A stretch of 61,045 nt of DNA, taken from contig JAJEAC010000032.1 in assembly GCA_022824315.1 (NCBI GenBank), positions 1-61,045 of the forward strand. The letters are read 5' to 3'. Made by a program: the position numbers and the translations under genes. The notes under the pieces are model-generated. The model had not been told where the DNA came from. It saw nothing but the letters and a program-made list of their open reading frames with translations, and ran no database searches. The stretch comes from Silicimonas sp. (GTDB lineage: Bacteria; Pseudomonadota; Alphaproteobacteria; Rhodobacterales; Rhodobacteraceae). Shown here piece after piece: positions 11,702 through 20,405 of the stretch. How positions within the stretch are numbered: the first letter of the stretch is position 1; each line of letters begins with the position of its first letter.

Positions 11702-12100
11702 TTACTTGGCGCGCAGAAGCCGTCCTGCGACGCTACCCTTGGCTATTTCTTCGCGGCCCACAGTGCAATAGCCTTCCGGCGTTGTCGGCGTCGCACCCCG
11801 CTTCGCAAGATCGGCCCGGATTCGCGCCCGGAGCCTCTCTTTTTCCGCCTTGTTCCTGACGAATTCGTCGATCTCCGCGTCCGAGTATCCCAGTTTCCGG
11901 GCATAGCGTTCGATTGACTTTAGGAATCTCCATGCACGGAACATCCGCGCATCAATCGCGGTGCAGTTCTTGCGCACTTCGTCCGCCAGGCCAATTGAAT
12001 AGAACGCACGCACGACGGGCGGAACTTCGTGAAGAGGCTGACGCGCCAAGGACGGGCTGGCAACGCCAATCAGCAGGAAGATCCCCAAGACTCGCAGCAT
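11702..12100 (-). CDS. DUF5333-like exported protein of the nuo operon
   Basis: A 132-residue protein with a clear signal peptide ([21 protein letters not shown]) and a helical, charged mature part containing two cysteines ([12 protein letters not shown]... and GYCTVG). I recognise it as the DUF5333-type gene normally found between nuoF and nuoG in Rhodobacterales. Function is unknown. Here it is the first surviving gene of the distal nuo half, so any promoter serving nuoG-N must lie upstream of it; I could not identify one confidently. The start was placed at the signal peptide rather than an in-frame codon 14 residues earlier. Confidence 0.75.
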   Translation of the reverse strand: MLRVLGIFLLIGVASPSLARQPLHEVPPVVRAFYSIGLADEVRKNCTAIDARMFRAWRFLKSIERYARKLGYSDAEIDEFVRNKAEKERLRARIRADLAKRGATPTTPEGYCTVGREEIAKGSVAGRLLRAK

Positions 12101-12265
12101 TTTGCCTGTTCGCTCACGCATCGCACCGGGCGAGAACACCACCCGACCCGAGGAAGATAGTCATCGACGTCCGATTCGGCGAGAGGCCGGAGGGAAATTG
12201 CGCCGATGCACCGGTCCACTTGCGTCTCAATGGCGAGACCTCCAGGTTGCCGGACGGATGACAAC

Positions 12266-12630
12266 ATGCCGAAGCCGGTCAATGGGTGAGATCGAGATAG
12301 GCGGATCCGAAACGGTTTCCGGACGCGGCGCAGGGCCGTATGGCGTTCACGTTCCATCACGCCCAGACCGGCCTTCGGCACCGCGATGTCAAGCCGCCCA
12401 CGTGGTTTGGCGCTGGGGTGCTGGAGGTCGTCTCGCACCATGACGGCGACACTTCTCGGGCCGTCTGCATGGTCCGTTTCGAGACGACGATCCATGTCCT
12501 GCATGCCTACCAGAAGAAGGCAAAGCGAGGAATCGCCACACTGAAGAAGCAGCTCGACCGGGGCCGGCACCGCCTGCCTGTGGCCGAACGGCATAATGCG
12601 GATGCACAGGGTCGAGGTACAAGGCCATGA
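12266..12630 (+). pseudogene. HigB/Gp49-type toxin, disrupted
   Basis: The downstream part reads as a HigB/RelE-superfamily toxin (phage Gp49-like, DUF891): FGAGVLEVV, a central strand region, then VLHAYQKKAKRGIATLKKQLD. The expected N-terminus can be followed back into QWVRSR, but an in-frame TAG at 12298-12300 interrupts it, and the likely start at 12266 is one base out of frame. It is therefore broken unless translation begins at the internal ATG at 12340, which would remove the first strand and helix. Its TGA overlaps the antitoxin ATG (ATGA), the normal toxin-first arrangement of HigBA. Confidence 0.7.
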
Positions 12631-12962
12631 ACATCTCCGACATGACCGTCGATCGCGACAGTGGAAACATCTTCACCGATCTCGGCCGTCCAGATGCCGA
12701 CGCCCACGTCGTCAAGGCCGAGTTGATGACCCGCATCGACACGATCATCCGACGCCGCGACATCACCCAACTCGAGGCGGCGCGACTGCCCGGCCTTTCG
12801 CAGCCCGACATCTCGCGGTTGCCCAGAGGCGACTTCCGCGACTGCTCGCTTGAGCGGCTGCCGCGTCTCCTGACCACGCTCGACCGAGACATCGACATCC
12901 GCCAGCCGCGCTCACCGGCAACCGCAGGGACACTGCGCGCTGCCACCGCCGAGTCCGCCTGA
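12627..12962 (+). CDS. HigA-like XRE-family antitoxin, possibly decaying
   Basis: A 111-residue helix-turn-helix protein of the HigA type. The motif NIFTDLGRPDADAHVVKAEL precedes the HTH ITQLEAARLPGLSQPDISRL. Family members usually read LLGLSQPDVSRLLRG and ERLLRLLT; here a leucine is replaced by proline in each of three helical positions (LPGL, RLPRG, RLPRLL), which should harm folding. Together with the broken toxin this suggests loss of selection. It would normally bind its own promoter with the toxin. Confidence 0.65.
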   Translation: MNISDMTVDRDSGNIFTDLGRPDADAHVVKAELMTRIDTIIRRRDITQLEAARLPGLSQPDISRLPRGDFRDCSLERLPRLLTTLDRDIDIRQPRSPATAGTLRAATAESA

Positions 12963-13350
12963 CATCCCTTCGTCAACCAGCGATTCCCAGAGTGTCATCA
13001 CTGGGTGCCGTCTCGAACACGACCACGCGGCTTTCCGTTTTCGTGCCAGCCGGGCCACGATCAGTCTCAAGGCATTCCTGAGCTCCTCGGACCTCGTTGC
13101 AGTGCAGCAATGGTGCGTCCCGTCCCTGTTCGCGGCTTCGGTGTTGCAGGCGTTGCCCTTGACCGGACCGACGCTGGCATCAACCGCCGCCGAGGCTCTC
13201 TATTCGAATTTCGCAGTCGCTTGCGCCAGCATTCTGACGGCATTGACTGCGCACAGGTCCGCAGCGACGGACTTGCCTAAGGAAGGCCTCGCATCCCGGT
13301 CGCGAAGACGCTTCGAACAGCGTCACCAGGTCCCAGGTTCACCGACACTC
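12963..13350. other. no recognisable gene
   Basis: About 390 bp between the HigA stop and the desaturase stop. Open frames exist on the plus strand, including one that runs antisense into the desaturase, but none resembles a known family and none has a convincing ribosome-binding site. I see no RNA gene or repeat. Confidence 0.4.
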
Positions 13351-14496
13351 TCACGCGAGCCCCTTGGGTGCCAAATCACCTATCGAGGCTTCTTCGTTGT
13401 TCGCGGTCCGTCGCATCCCTGTCTTGGCAGTCGCAGGCAAGGGTGTGTCGAAGGCGTAGTCGGGGTCCGTTTTTTGACGTTCCCATGTATCGAGCATCTC
13501 GCGCCAAGCTCCCCGCAGACTGCGCGGTTCAGGCAAGTCGTCCCTGATTTCCGCTGCCAAGGCGGGCAGGTTGTAGCACGGAATGCCGGCATACATGTGA
13601 TGTTCAATATGCCAGTTCATGCGCCAATAGAGGAACTCGACGAATTTCGGCAATCGGATGGACCGGGTGCTTTTTCGAAAGTCCGTCGTGCTCTCCATCA
13701 GGCCGCAATGCTGCGTCAAGCCCACGGCATAGCTCAGCCAGTTGGCGATGTAGCTGGGAATGGTGACAATAAGCGGCAGGACCCAGAGACCGGTTGCGGT
13801 CGCCACGACCAGCACCACCGCATGGAACGTCAGCTGAACGCGAGACCAGCGCATTGAACTCCTGTGCTGAGCCGGCTGGTCATTGTGCAGCGCCTCAAGC
13901 CATTCGTTGGCGGGGATGTCGGTCGACCCATTCTTGCCCATCGCATCCAGGACCGTGAGCCAGATCGTCGACAGTATCCCGCCCTTGCCGAAGGTACGCC
14001 CCGGTTGGGTCAGCAAATTGACGGTGAACATCTGCAGGAGAAACGTGCGGCCCACGTTCGGATGCACGGGAAGCAGAACCTCGCGGTCGCCCTCCGGGTG
14101 CAAGGTGTAGCGGTGGTGATACGTGTGGCTGGCCGCATAGTCGAGTGGATTCCACCAGCTGACCAGGCTGAACAAATAAAGAAAGAAGCTGTTGAGCCAT
14201 CTGGTCTGAAACACCGTCCCGTGGCCGAGCTCGTGCACCGCGGTGCCGCGAAAAAAGGAGGCGCTCGTTCCATGGGCGAAGAGTGCCGCGAAAAACGGGA
14301 CCCAAAGGCCCTGTGCCCAAGCCAGATAGACCGCTGTCCCCGTTAGGCAGAACAGGCCAAAATGGCCTCCGGCCTGGATCCAGCCTTTCCGGTCACTGCG
14401 CCTGGACAGTTCGCGAAACCGTTCCGGAGGCATCTTCGAGCGGTACCACTGAATGTTCAGGGTGTCCCTGACTTCAGAGAGCGGTTGAAACGACAT
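13351..14496 (-). CDS. membrane fatty-acid-desaturase-superfamily enzyme
   Basis: A di-iron membrane oxygenase of the fatty acid desaturase/hydroxylase superfamily (381 residues from MSFQPLSEV). All three histidine boxes are present: HELGH (88-92), HTYHH (124-128) and HIEHH (296-300), with hydrophobic pairs between them. It lies 53 nt downstream of the ThDP enzyme and ends the four-gene operon that starts at 18654. The substrate could be an acyl chain or a small hydrophobic molecule, since the superfamily also contains hydroxylases. An alternative start lies up to 13 codons upstream; no strong ribosome site separates them. Confidence 0.82.
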   Translation of the reverse strand: MSFQPLSEVRDTLNIQWYRSKMPPERFRELSRRSDRKGWIQAGGHFGLFCLTGTAVYLAWAQGLWVPFFAALFAHGTSASFFRGTAVHELGHGTVFQTRWLNSFFLYLFSLVSWWNPLDYAASHTYHHRYTLHPEGDREVLLPVHPNVGRTFLLQMFTVNLLTQPGRTFGKGGILSTIWLTVLDAMGKNGSTDIPANEWLEALHNDQPAQHRSSMRWSRVQLTFHAVVLVVATATGLWVLPLIVTIPSYIANWLSYAVGLTQHCGLMESTTDFRKSTRSIRLPKFVEFLYWRMNWHIEHHMYAGIPCYNLPALAAEIRDDLPEPRSLRGAWREMLDTWERQKTDPDYAFDTPLPATAKTGMRRTANNEEASIGDLAPKGLA

Positions 14497-14549
14497 GCGT
14501 CTTTGTCTTGATTGCAACGGTCGCATTCCTCTCACCAGTTTGCATGCGA

Positions 14550-16346
14550 TCAGGTCGAAACGTGAGAAAGATCGTTGTCTGGCGAGTAGATGTCCAGAAT
14601 ATTCCAGTGCCCGGTCGTGGGCGTCGGGTTGTTGATCATCGGGACGTCCAGCACCGTTGGCTTGTCACTGGCAATGGCGGCTTCAAGCGCAGGAAGCAGT
14701 TCGTCAACGGACGTGATGCGGATTCCTTCAGCACCATAGGCGCGTGCGATTTCGGCATAGCCTGGCCCGTTTGTCGGGGCGTCCGGCGAGCCCGGGAACG
14801 TCGTTCCGTAGGTCAACCCGTAATGCGCCTTTTGAAGACCTGCGATGGTCCCGAAGGCATTGTTGTTCATCACCAACCAGACGATCCCGAGATTCAGCTC
14901 GACGGCGGTGGCCAACATGGACGGATTCTGGCCAAAGCCACCATCGCCGACCAGGCTGATCACGACCCGGTCAGGTGCGGCGAGCTTTGCTCCGATTGCC
15001 GCGGGAGGTCCAAAGCCCATCGTGGCGAAGCCCCCAGGCGTCAGGATCGAGCCCGGCGCAAGAATGTCGAACTGTTGACCGACGCCGTTCTTGTTCCAGC
15101 CGACGTCGGTCGTGATGATCGCGTCCTCGGGAAGCGCCTTTCGAGCGTCGGCGAGGATGCGCTCCGGCATCATCGGATAAGCGCCGCTTTCCGCCATCTC
15201 TCGGTTGCCTTCCTTGAATGCCGCGCGGAATTCGGCGATTTCGGCCCTCTTGGCGTTGCGGGCAATGCCTTCGGGACAAATCTCCCTTGCCACGCGGTTC
15301 AGCAGGCGCAACGCTGCCCTGGCATCTGCAACCGCGCCGATTTCGGTCGGGTAGTTGCGCCCGATCTCCTGCGGTTCAATGTCGATGTGAATCACCTTCG
15401 TCGTATCGGTCTTGCCACCGATGTCAAAGGTGTATCCGGGATACCAGCTCGAGCAATCCGCCTCCTTGAACCGGGTGCCAACCGCAAAGATGCAGTCAGC
15501 ATTCAGGCAAGACTGATTGACAAGGGAGGTCCCCCAAAAGCCTGTCATGCCCATAACCAGCGGGTGATCGTCTCGGAGCGCACCCTTGCCCATCAGCGAA
15601 TGCGCTACAGGCAGTCCCATGTGCTCGACGAATTCACGCAGCTCCTCGCTGGCCCGGGCGAGCAATATGCCGCCGCCAACATAAGCGACAGGCGCGTCCG
15701 CCTTGGCCAAGGCCAGTACGATCTCGCGCGCCGTTTCGTCGTCAATCGATGGCCGCTTCAACGCGCGGGTGTTGCGGGCGGCGCGTGCGAATGTGTCTGA
15801 CGGGATGACTTCGCTGAAGACATCCATCGGTACGTTGACGAGTACCGGGCCGGGCTGGCCGCTCTCCGCGAGGTGAAACGCCTTTTCGAGAATGTCGGCC
15901 ATCAAGTCGGCCCGGTCGACGCGCCAAGCCCGCTTCACGAAGGGGCGGTAGATTTCCCACTGCGCTGCGTCGGCGTGCAGGTTGACCTCTTGGTGAGGGT
16001 GCTTGCCGTAGTAGTGAGTGGGGATGTCGCCCGCGATGACCACCATTGGGATGCAGTCCAGAGCGGCATTTGCGACGCCCGTGGCACAATTGGTCAACCC
16101 CGGGGAAAGGTGTGACAGCACCACAGACGCCCTGCCCTGCATGCGGGCATAGGCGTCGGCAGCGTGGCTGGCGATCTGCTCGTGGCGAACGGTGATGAAT
16201 TCGATGGGGCTTTCGGCCAAGGCCGCGAGCACCGCGATATTCGTGTGACCGCAAAGTCCGAAGACATGCTTCACCTCTCGGCGTTCAAGGAAGTCGACAA
16301 TGTGCTCAGCTACTGTCTTTCCTTCAACTTTCGCTCCATCCATCAT
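14550..16346 (-). CDS. thiamine-diphosphate-dependent lyase/decarboxylase (acetolactate-synthase superfamily)
   Basis: A 598-residue cytosolic ThDP enzyme with the standard three-domain layout. The cofactor-activating glutamate is E56 in VRHEQIASHAADAYAR. The ThDP/Mg site is GDG (467-469) followed by NNN (494-496). Closest by eye are catabolic decarboxylases/lyases annotated around sulfoacetaldehyde acetyltransferase and benzoylformate decarboxylase, not acetolactate synthase proper; no partner regulatory subunit is present. The start overlaps the aldehyde dehydrogenase stop (ATGATG), so the two are coupled. A likely role is C-C cleavage of a 2-oxo acid or diketone to an aldehyde, which the neighbouring enzyme would oxidise. 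The substrate is not known. Confidence 0.85.
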   Translation of the reverse strand: MMDGAKVEGKTVAEHIVDFLERREVKHVFGLCGHTNIAVLAALAESPIEFITVRHEQIASHAADAYARMQGRASVVLSHLSPGLTNCATGVANAALDCIPMVVIAGDIPTHYYGKHPHQEVNLHADAAQWEIYRPFVKRAWRVDRADLMADILEKAFHLAESGQPGPVLVNVPMDVFSEVIPSDTFARAARNTRALKRPSIDDETAREIVLALAKADAPVAYVGGGILLARASEELREFVEHMGLPVAHSLMGKGALRDDHPLVMGMTGFWGTSLVNQSCLNADCIFAVGTRFKEADCSSWYPGYTFDIGGKTDTTKVIHIDIEPQEIGRNYPTEIGAVADARAALRLLNRVAREICPEGIARNAKRAEIAEFRAAFKEGNREMAESGAYPMMPERILADARKALPEDAIITTDVGWNKNGVGQQFDILAPGSILTPGGFATMGFGPPAAIGAKLAAPDRVVISLVGDGGFGQNPSMLATAVELNLGIVWLVMNNNAFGTIAGLQKAHYGLTYGTTFPGSPDAPTNGPGYAEIARAYGAEGIRITSVDELLPALEAAIASDKPTVLDVPMINNPTPTTGHWNILDIYSPDNDLSHVST

Positions 16347-17779
16347 GCGACCTCCTGACCGTAGAATTCACCGAACAACTCCTCTTCCGGCGGGCGATCC
16401 TCGGGGATCGGGCGACTGACCCAAGTGTAGTTCATCATGTGCTTGAGGGTGATGTTCTCATTCGTGATGTTGCCGCCCCAGATGCCGCAACCAAGCGACG
16501 AGGTCATCGGCATTCCATTCGTCCAAGCGCCGGCATTGGCCTTGGATTGCGGCTGGCGCACCATCATGCGGCTGACTGGCGCAACCCGGGCCAGCGCATC
16601 GATATGGTCATCGTTGTTGCTGTAGATGCCGCATGAATGGCCCTTTCCGCCCGCTTCGTAGATGGCCTTCACGATACAGAGCGCATCGTCAAATGTGTCG
16701 AAGTGATAGAGAGCCATCAGGGTTGTCAGCTTCTCTTTCGAGAACCTGTGCTGCGGTCCGATCTGGCCCTGGTTCTCAACCATCAGGAATTTCCGGTCCT
16801 CCGGGATGGAGAAACCGGCAACCGCCGCCGTCTGCTGGGGACGACAGGCGATGGTCGGGAATGTACGGTTGCCTTTCCCGTCCCACATGGCTTTCTCCAG
16901 CGCGACCTTCTCTTCGCCGTTGCAGAGATACCCGCCCTCGTCGATCAATGCCTGCACCATCCGATCATAGATTGAGCGTTGGATGATGATGTTGCCGTCG
17001 GCCGAACAGCCCGACCCAAAGTCCGAGGTCTTGGACATCCGCGTGTTGGCTGCAGCGATCTCGATTTCGGCGGTCTCATCAATCACGATGGAAGAGTTCC
17101 CGGCACCGACCCCATAGGCGGGCTTGCCGCTGGAGTAGGCTGCCTGGACCATCAGCTTGCCACCTGTGGCAAGCGTCAGGTCCGCCGCCTCCATGAGGTA
17201 CTGTGTCAGGGGAATCGAGGGATTGGCCATGCATTGGAACAGGTCTTCCGGAGCCCCTGCCGTCCGGCAGGCTGCGCGCATCACGGACGTCATCTGCATC
17301 GTCGTTTGCACCGTGCGGGGATGGGGTGAGAAGATCACCGCGTTCCGGGCCTTTGCCGAGTAAATTCCGGTTACAGGAGGCGTCAAGGCCGGGTTCGTCA
17401 TCGGGATGAGCGATGCGATCACGCCGGCGGGCTTGGCATATTTCACCAGCCCTCTTTCTTCGTCCACCTCGACGATGCCCGTCGACTTCTGTCGAAGCGC
17501 GTCACGCAGCACCATATGAATCTTGAAACGTTTGCCGGGACGCCCATCTCGGTCGCCGATGCCGGACTCGTCGACGCCTTGCTGTGCCAGGCGGGTAAAA
17601 GTCCTTTCGTTGCCGGCATGCCAGCCAATGGCCTGGGCAAGCCGGTCCAGATTCTCCTGACTCCAATCCTCAACCTCTGCCATCGACGCCCGGGCGCGGC
17701 TTATCATCCCATCTGCAAGCTCGCGCTCGTCATCTCTCAACTCTCGTGACATTTTGTCCTCGCAGGTCTGTTGCTTCAT
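16343..17779 (-). CDS. CoA-acylating aldehyde dehydrogenase (SauS-like)
   Basis: A 478-residue aldehyde dehydrogenase of the acylating class (as in SauS or the N-terminal part of AdhE), converting aldehyde + CoA + NAD(P)+ to acyl-CoA. The catalytic cysteine is about C258 in SDFGSGCSADGN, preceded by the nucleotide-fold segment YGVGAGNSSIVI. The C-terminal part WGGNITNENITLKHMMNYTWVS is typical of this class. It overlaps both neighbours by 4 nt (isomerase stop/start and ThDP start), so it belongs to one translation unit with them. SauS-type enzymes use sulfoacetaldehyde, but no sulfonate-specific gene is nearby, so the substrate stays open. Confidence 0.87.
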   Translation of the reverse strand: MKQQTCEDKMSRELRDDERELADGMISRARASMAEVEDWSQENLDRLAQAIGWHAGNERTFTRLAQQGVDESGIGDRDGRPGKRFKIHMVLRDALRQKSTGIVEVDEERGLVKYAKPAGVIASLIPMTNPALTPPVTGIYSAKARNAVIFSPHPRTVQTTMQMTSVMRAACRTAGAPEDLFQCMANPSIPLTQYLMEAADLTLATGGKLMVQAAYSSGKPAYGVGAGNSSIVIDETAEIEIAAANTRMSKTSDFGSGCSADGNIIIQRSIYDRMVQALIDEGGYLCNGEEKVALEKAMWDGKGNRTFPTIACRPQQTAAVAGFSIPEDRKFLMVENQGQIGPQHRFSKEKLTTLMALYHFDTFDDALCIVKAIYEAGGKGHSCGIYSNNDDHIDALARVAPVSRMMVRQPQSKANAGAWTNGMPMTSSLGCGIWGGNITNENITLKHMMNYTWVSRPIPEDRPPEEELFGEFYGQEVA

Positions 17780-18654
17780 GCGGCCTCTGCGTCGATGACG
17801 CGGCGTTTCGAACGGGCTGACCCAAAGGTCTGCTTGGCATGGCTCAGGCAGCGGCGAGCGTGTTCCTCGTATCCCAGCTCGGCGACACGGCTCTGGTTTG
17901 GAAGCTCTATGGAATAGTTCATTGGCGGGCAGCGTTCGATTATGCCTGCAAAGTCAATCCACCCTTCGCCGGGGTATAGCCGTGCGTCGCGCGCAAGCTG
18001 GATCATGCCTTCCCGCGTATCGGCTATGCCAGGCAGGCAATCCGAGACATGCAGGGTATGCAGCCATTCAGGCGGTACATGCAGCAGTTCGCCCAGATCA
18101 ACGCGGGAAAGATGCAAGTAAAGCGTGTCGACAAGAATTCCGCCATTTGGCCGGTCAGCGGCGCGCACGATGTCGAGCACTTCGTCCAGCGTTCTCAGTC
18201 GCGAGAATGTCGGGAACTCAAGGTCGATGCTGAGGCCGAAGGGCGCAGCCAGATCGCACGTCTCGGCGTAGACATCCAGGAGGAAATTCCTGTCGTCACG
18301 ACGGGCTGTCCAGACCGACATGATCATGTGCCGGGCACCAAGCTCGCTGCCCAGTTCGAGTGCGGCCTCGAAGTCACGAGGATCGCAATCCTCGGTTACA
18401 CGGGCCAGCTCGATGTCCAGGACTTCGATCCCGGTTGTTGCGAGTGCTGTCCTTGTGGCTTGAACCTGCGCCTTGTCCAGTGGCGAGTCGGTGAACTCGC
18501 CGGGCACATTCATCGTGATTAGGCGCGGGCTGACAGCGTCATACCCTGCACGTGCGGCCACATAGACCAGTTCGGCCGGAGTGCAGTTGATCAGGGTCAG
18601 ATGCGCCAACGAATACAGGGGGGCATCCAAAGGCTCGAATTCCTGCACTGGCAT
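17776..18654 (-). CDS. sugar phosphate isomerase/epimerase-type TIM-barrel protein
   Basis: A 292-residue xylose-isomerase-like (AP-endonuclease-2) TIM barrel. The usual divalent-metal ligands can be placed: E146 (DLEFPTF), D176 (ILVDTLYLHL), H202 (TLHVSDC) and E250 (YSIELPN), so it should be active, unlike the DSD half of the QuiC-like protein nearby. Members act as isomerases, epimerases or dehydratases on sugars and cyclitols (IolE, IolI, OtnI). It is the first gene of the operon with the aldehyde dehydrogenase, ThDP enzyme and desaturase. The palindrome ATATCAGATAT lies about 46 nt upstream of its start. Confidence 0.82.
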   Translation of the reverse strand: MPVQEFEPLDAPLYSLAHLTLINCTPAELVYVAARAGYDAVSPRLITMNVPGEFTDSPLDKAQVQATRTALATTGIEVLDIELARVTEDCDPRDFEAALELGSELGARHMIMSVWTARRDDRNFLLDVYAETCDLAAPFGLSIDLEFPTFSRLRTLDEVLDIVRAADRPNGGILVDTLYLHLSRVDLGELLHVPPEWLHTLHVSDCLPGIADTREGMIQLARDARLYPGEGWIDFAGIIERCPPMNYSIELPNQSRVAELGYEEHARRCLSHAKQTFGSARSKRRVIDAEAA

Positions 18655-18699
18655 CGATTTGGCTCCACCGCGAGTGTCAATTCGCTGACACAGCCAGAA

Positions 18700-18710
18700 A
18701 TATCAGATAT
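18700..18710. promoter_or_regulatory. candidate GntR operator ATATCAGATAT
   Basis: Perfect 11-bp palindrome about 46 nt upstream of the isomerase operon, in an A/T-rich interval and touching the stop codon of the Gfo/Idh gene before it. Other copies lie at 27253-27263, 28421-28431 and 28441-28451, always in front of catabolic genes of the island. Confidence 0.6.
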
Positions 18711-19731
18711 TTTTCACTTCATCAACTATTGAATTGCAATTGAACATCGATGGCGTGCAGTCTGTCGCGGAGATCCTGGCGGCTTCGCTGATGCGCTGCG
18801 CCATCAACCCGTCGTTCAGTGTAGCCAGCACCGGATGCCCTTTGCCCGAGGTCAGCACGGACAGGAAGGCATCGAGTTCTCTCTCGTAGGATTCTGCAAA
18901 GCGTTCTTGCCATGTCGCAAGCCTGCTTCCCGACCGCACGCTTCGGCCATCGGCATGAACGACCGTTCCAACCCGATCCTGATAGCTTGTCAGCAAACCA
19001 TGAGACCCATGAATCTCGATACGCTCGTCTTGCCCATATGACGTTCTCCAGCTGAAATCGAAGCGACAGAGACTGCCATTTCGCATTCGCATCGATATCG
19101 CGGCGGTATCGTGTTCACCGATCTCCTTGAAATCCGGGTCGACCAAAACCGCGCCCATGGCAGTCAGCTCCTTCGGCTCCTCGCCGGAAATCCATCGGGC
19201 AAGGTCGAAGAAATGGCTCCCCTTTTCGGCAAACAATCCGCCCGATGTCCGACTGAACTCGACCGTCGGTGGCTCTGTGCTTCTGGACGTGAAGCAAAGC
19301 AGTTCGCACTGCCCGATCTCGCCTGCCAAGACCGCATCCCGCAAAGCCGCGTACTGAGGATGGAATCTGCGGTTCAACGCCGTGGCGGCAACAAGGCCGC
19401 ATGCCTCGACTGAGGCGACGATTTCCGCAGCGGAGCGGATGTCCCGCGCAAGCGGCTTCTCGCAGAGAAAGGGGACACCCGCGGCAACGCATTGTCCAAC
19501 GATGTCACCGTGGGTTGCTGTAGACGACGCGATGATGACGGCATCAGGCCGCGTATCAAGCAGTTCCGCCACGTCAGATGTCACCCTTGCGCTCGTTTTT
19601 CCTGAAATAACGGCGACGGCCTCCGGTCGAGGATCGCAAATCGCCGACAGCTCCGCCTCCCTATGCGCAATGAGATTGGCCGCGTGTATTCTGCCCACGG
19701 CGCCCAATCCAATTACGGCGATCCTTGGCAT
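18703..19731 (-). CDS. Gfo/Idh/MocA-family oxidoreductase
   Basis: A 342-residue NAD(P)-dependent dehydrogenase with the N-terminal Rossmann motif VIGLGAVGRIHAANL, the catalytic-lysine motif CEKPLARDI, and GSHFFDLARW in the C-terminal substrate domain. Relatives oxidise hydroxyls of sugars, inositols and similar polyols. The start at MPRIAVIG was chosen at the Rossmann strand. The frame stays open upstream into the tail of a broken Gfo/Idh gene without a stop, so a read-through product is possible. Within the island it is one of three intact members of the family, implying sequential oxidations or several related substrates. Confidence 0.85.
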   Translation of the reverse strand: MPRIAVIGLGAVGRIHAANLIAHREAELSAICDPRPEAVAVISGKTSARVTSDVAELLDTRPDAVIIASSTATHGDIVGQCVAAGVPFLCEKPLARDIRSAAEIVASVEACGLVAATALNRRFHPQYAALRDAVLAGEIGQCELLCFTSRSTEPPTVEFSRTSGGLFAEKGSHFFDLARWISGEEPKELTAMGAVLVDPDFKEIGEHDTAAISMRMRNGSLCRFDFSWRTSYGQDERIEIHGSHGLLTSYQDRVGTVVHADGRSVRSGSRLATWQERFAESYERELDAFLSVLTSGKGHPVLATLNDGLMAQRISEAARISATDCTPSMFNCNSIVDEVKNI

Positions 19732-20392
19732 TGGCCGAATCCTCTCGAGTTGAACCCAGTTCCCCGCCTCGTCATTTGACCGAACGCAGGCATCGATGAA
19801 CTTCACCCCCGATGCCCCGTCGGCGACGCGCGTCATTTCAAGCCATTGTCGAGCATTTCCCGCCTGTCAAGGCGGGCGGCAACGCCCTTGGCAAACTCAG
19901 TGTAGAGATCGACCCATGCCTCGACCATGCCTTCCGGGAATCCACGCCCCGTGCGCACCAGCCGCCCCGCCCTCGGGAAAACACCGTGGCCATGGTCCCC
20001 GGGAATGATGCGGTCCGGCTTACCGACACGATTGAACCTGAGCCGGTCGCAGTGTCCAGGTTCCACTCCAGACCGCCCTCCGAGCCAAACAACCGCAATC
20101 CAGGTCCGGCCCGATTGCCAGGAACGAGTCGCGTGGCCTTCAGGGTTCCCGGTGCATCACTGCCACGTCGCAACCAGGCGAAGAACGTGGCTTCCAGCTG
20201 TTCGGGGGCACCGCAGAAACGAGACTCGGCGCGCACATGCGCAAGCGGCAAGCGACTGACGATGCCGGCGAGATGTGCCGCGTGGGTCGCGATGTCGCGT
20301 ACGCATGAAGTGCGGCGTGCCGGCCGCCGCGATCCAACTGTCCGATCACGCACCCTGGCGGCAGGCTCGGACAAGTTGATCGCCATCGGTCC
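19732..20392 (-). pseudogene. Gfo/Idh-family oxidoreductase, C-terminal remnant with frameshifts
   Basis: Only the C-terminal substrate domain survives, spread over three frames. The first reads RDIATHAAHLAGIVSRLPLA to GSEGGLEWNLD. A second frame continues with CDRLRFNRVGKPDRII to GMVEAWVDLYTEFAKGV. A third ends with VADGASGVKFIDACVRS and runs straight into the start of the next gene. The N-terminal Rossmann half is missing. It is a former fourth family member of this island. Confidence 0.75.
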
Positions 20393-20405
20393 GGCATCCC
20401 AATGC

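Noticed and set aside
13102..13857. 251-codon plus-strand frame
   Set aside because: More than half is antisense to the desaturase, and the first part matches no family I know.
14550..17779. Sulfonate (taurine/isethionate) catabolism by Xsc and SauS
   Set aside because: The two enzymes resemble that pair, but no phosphotransacetylase, sulfite exporter or taurine gene is nearby, so the assignment is not supported.
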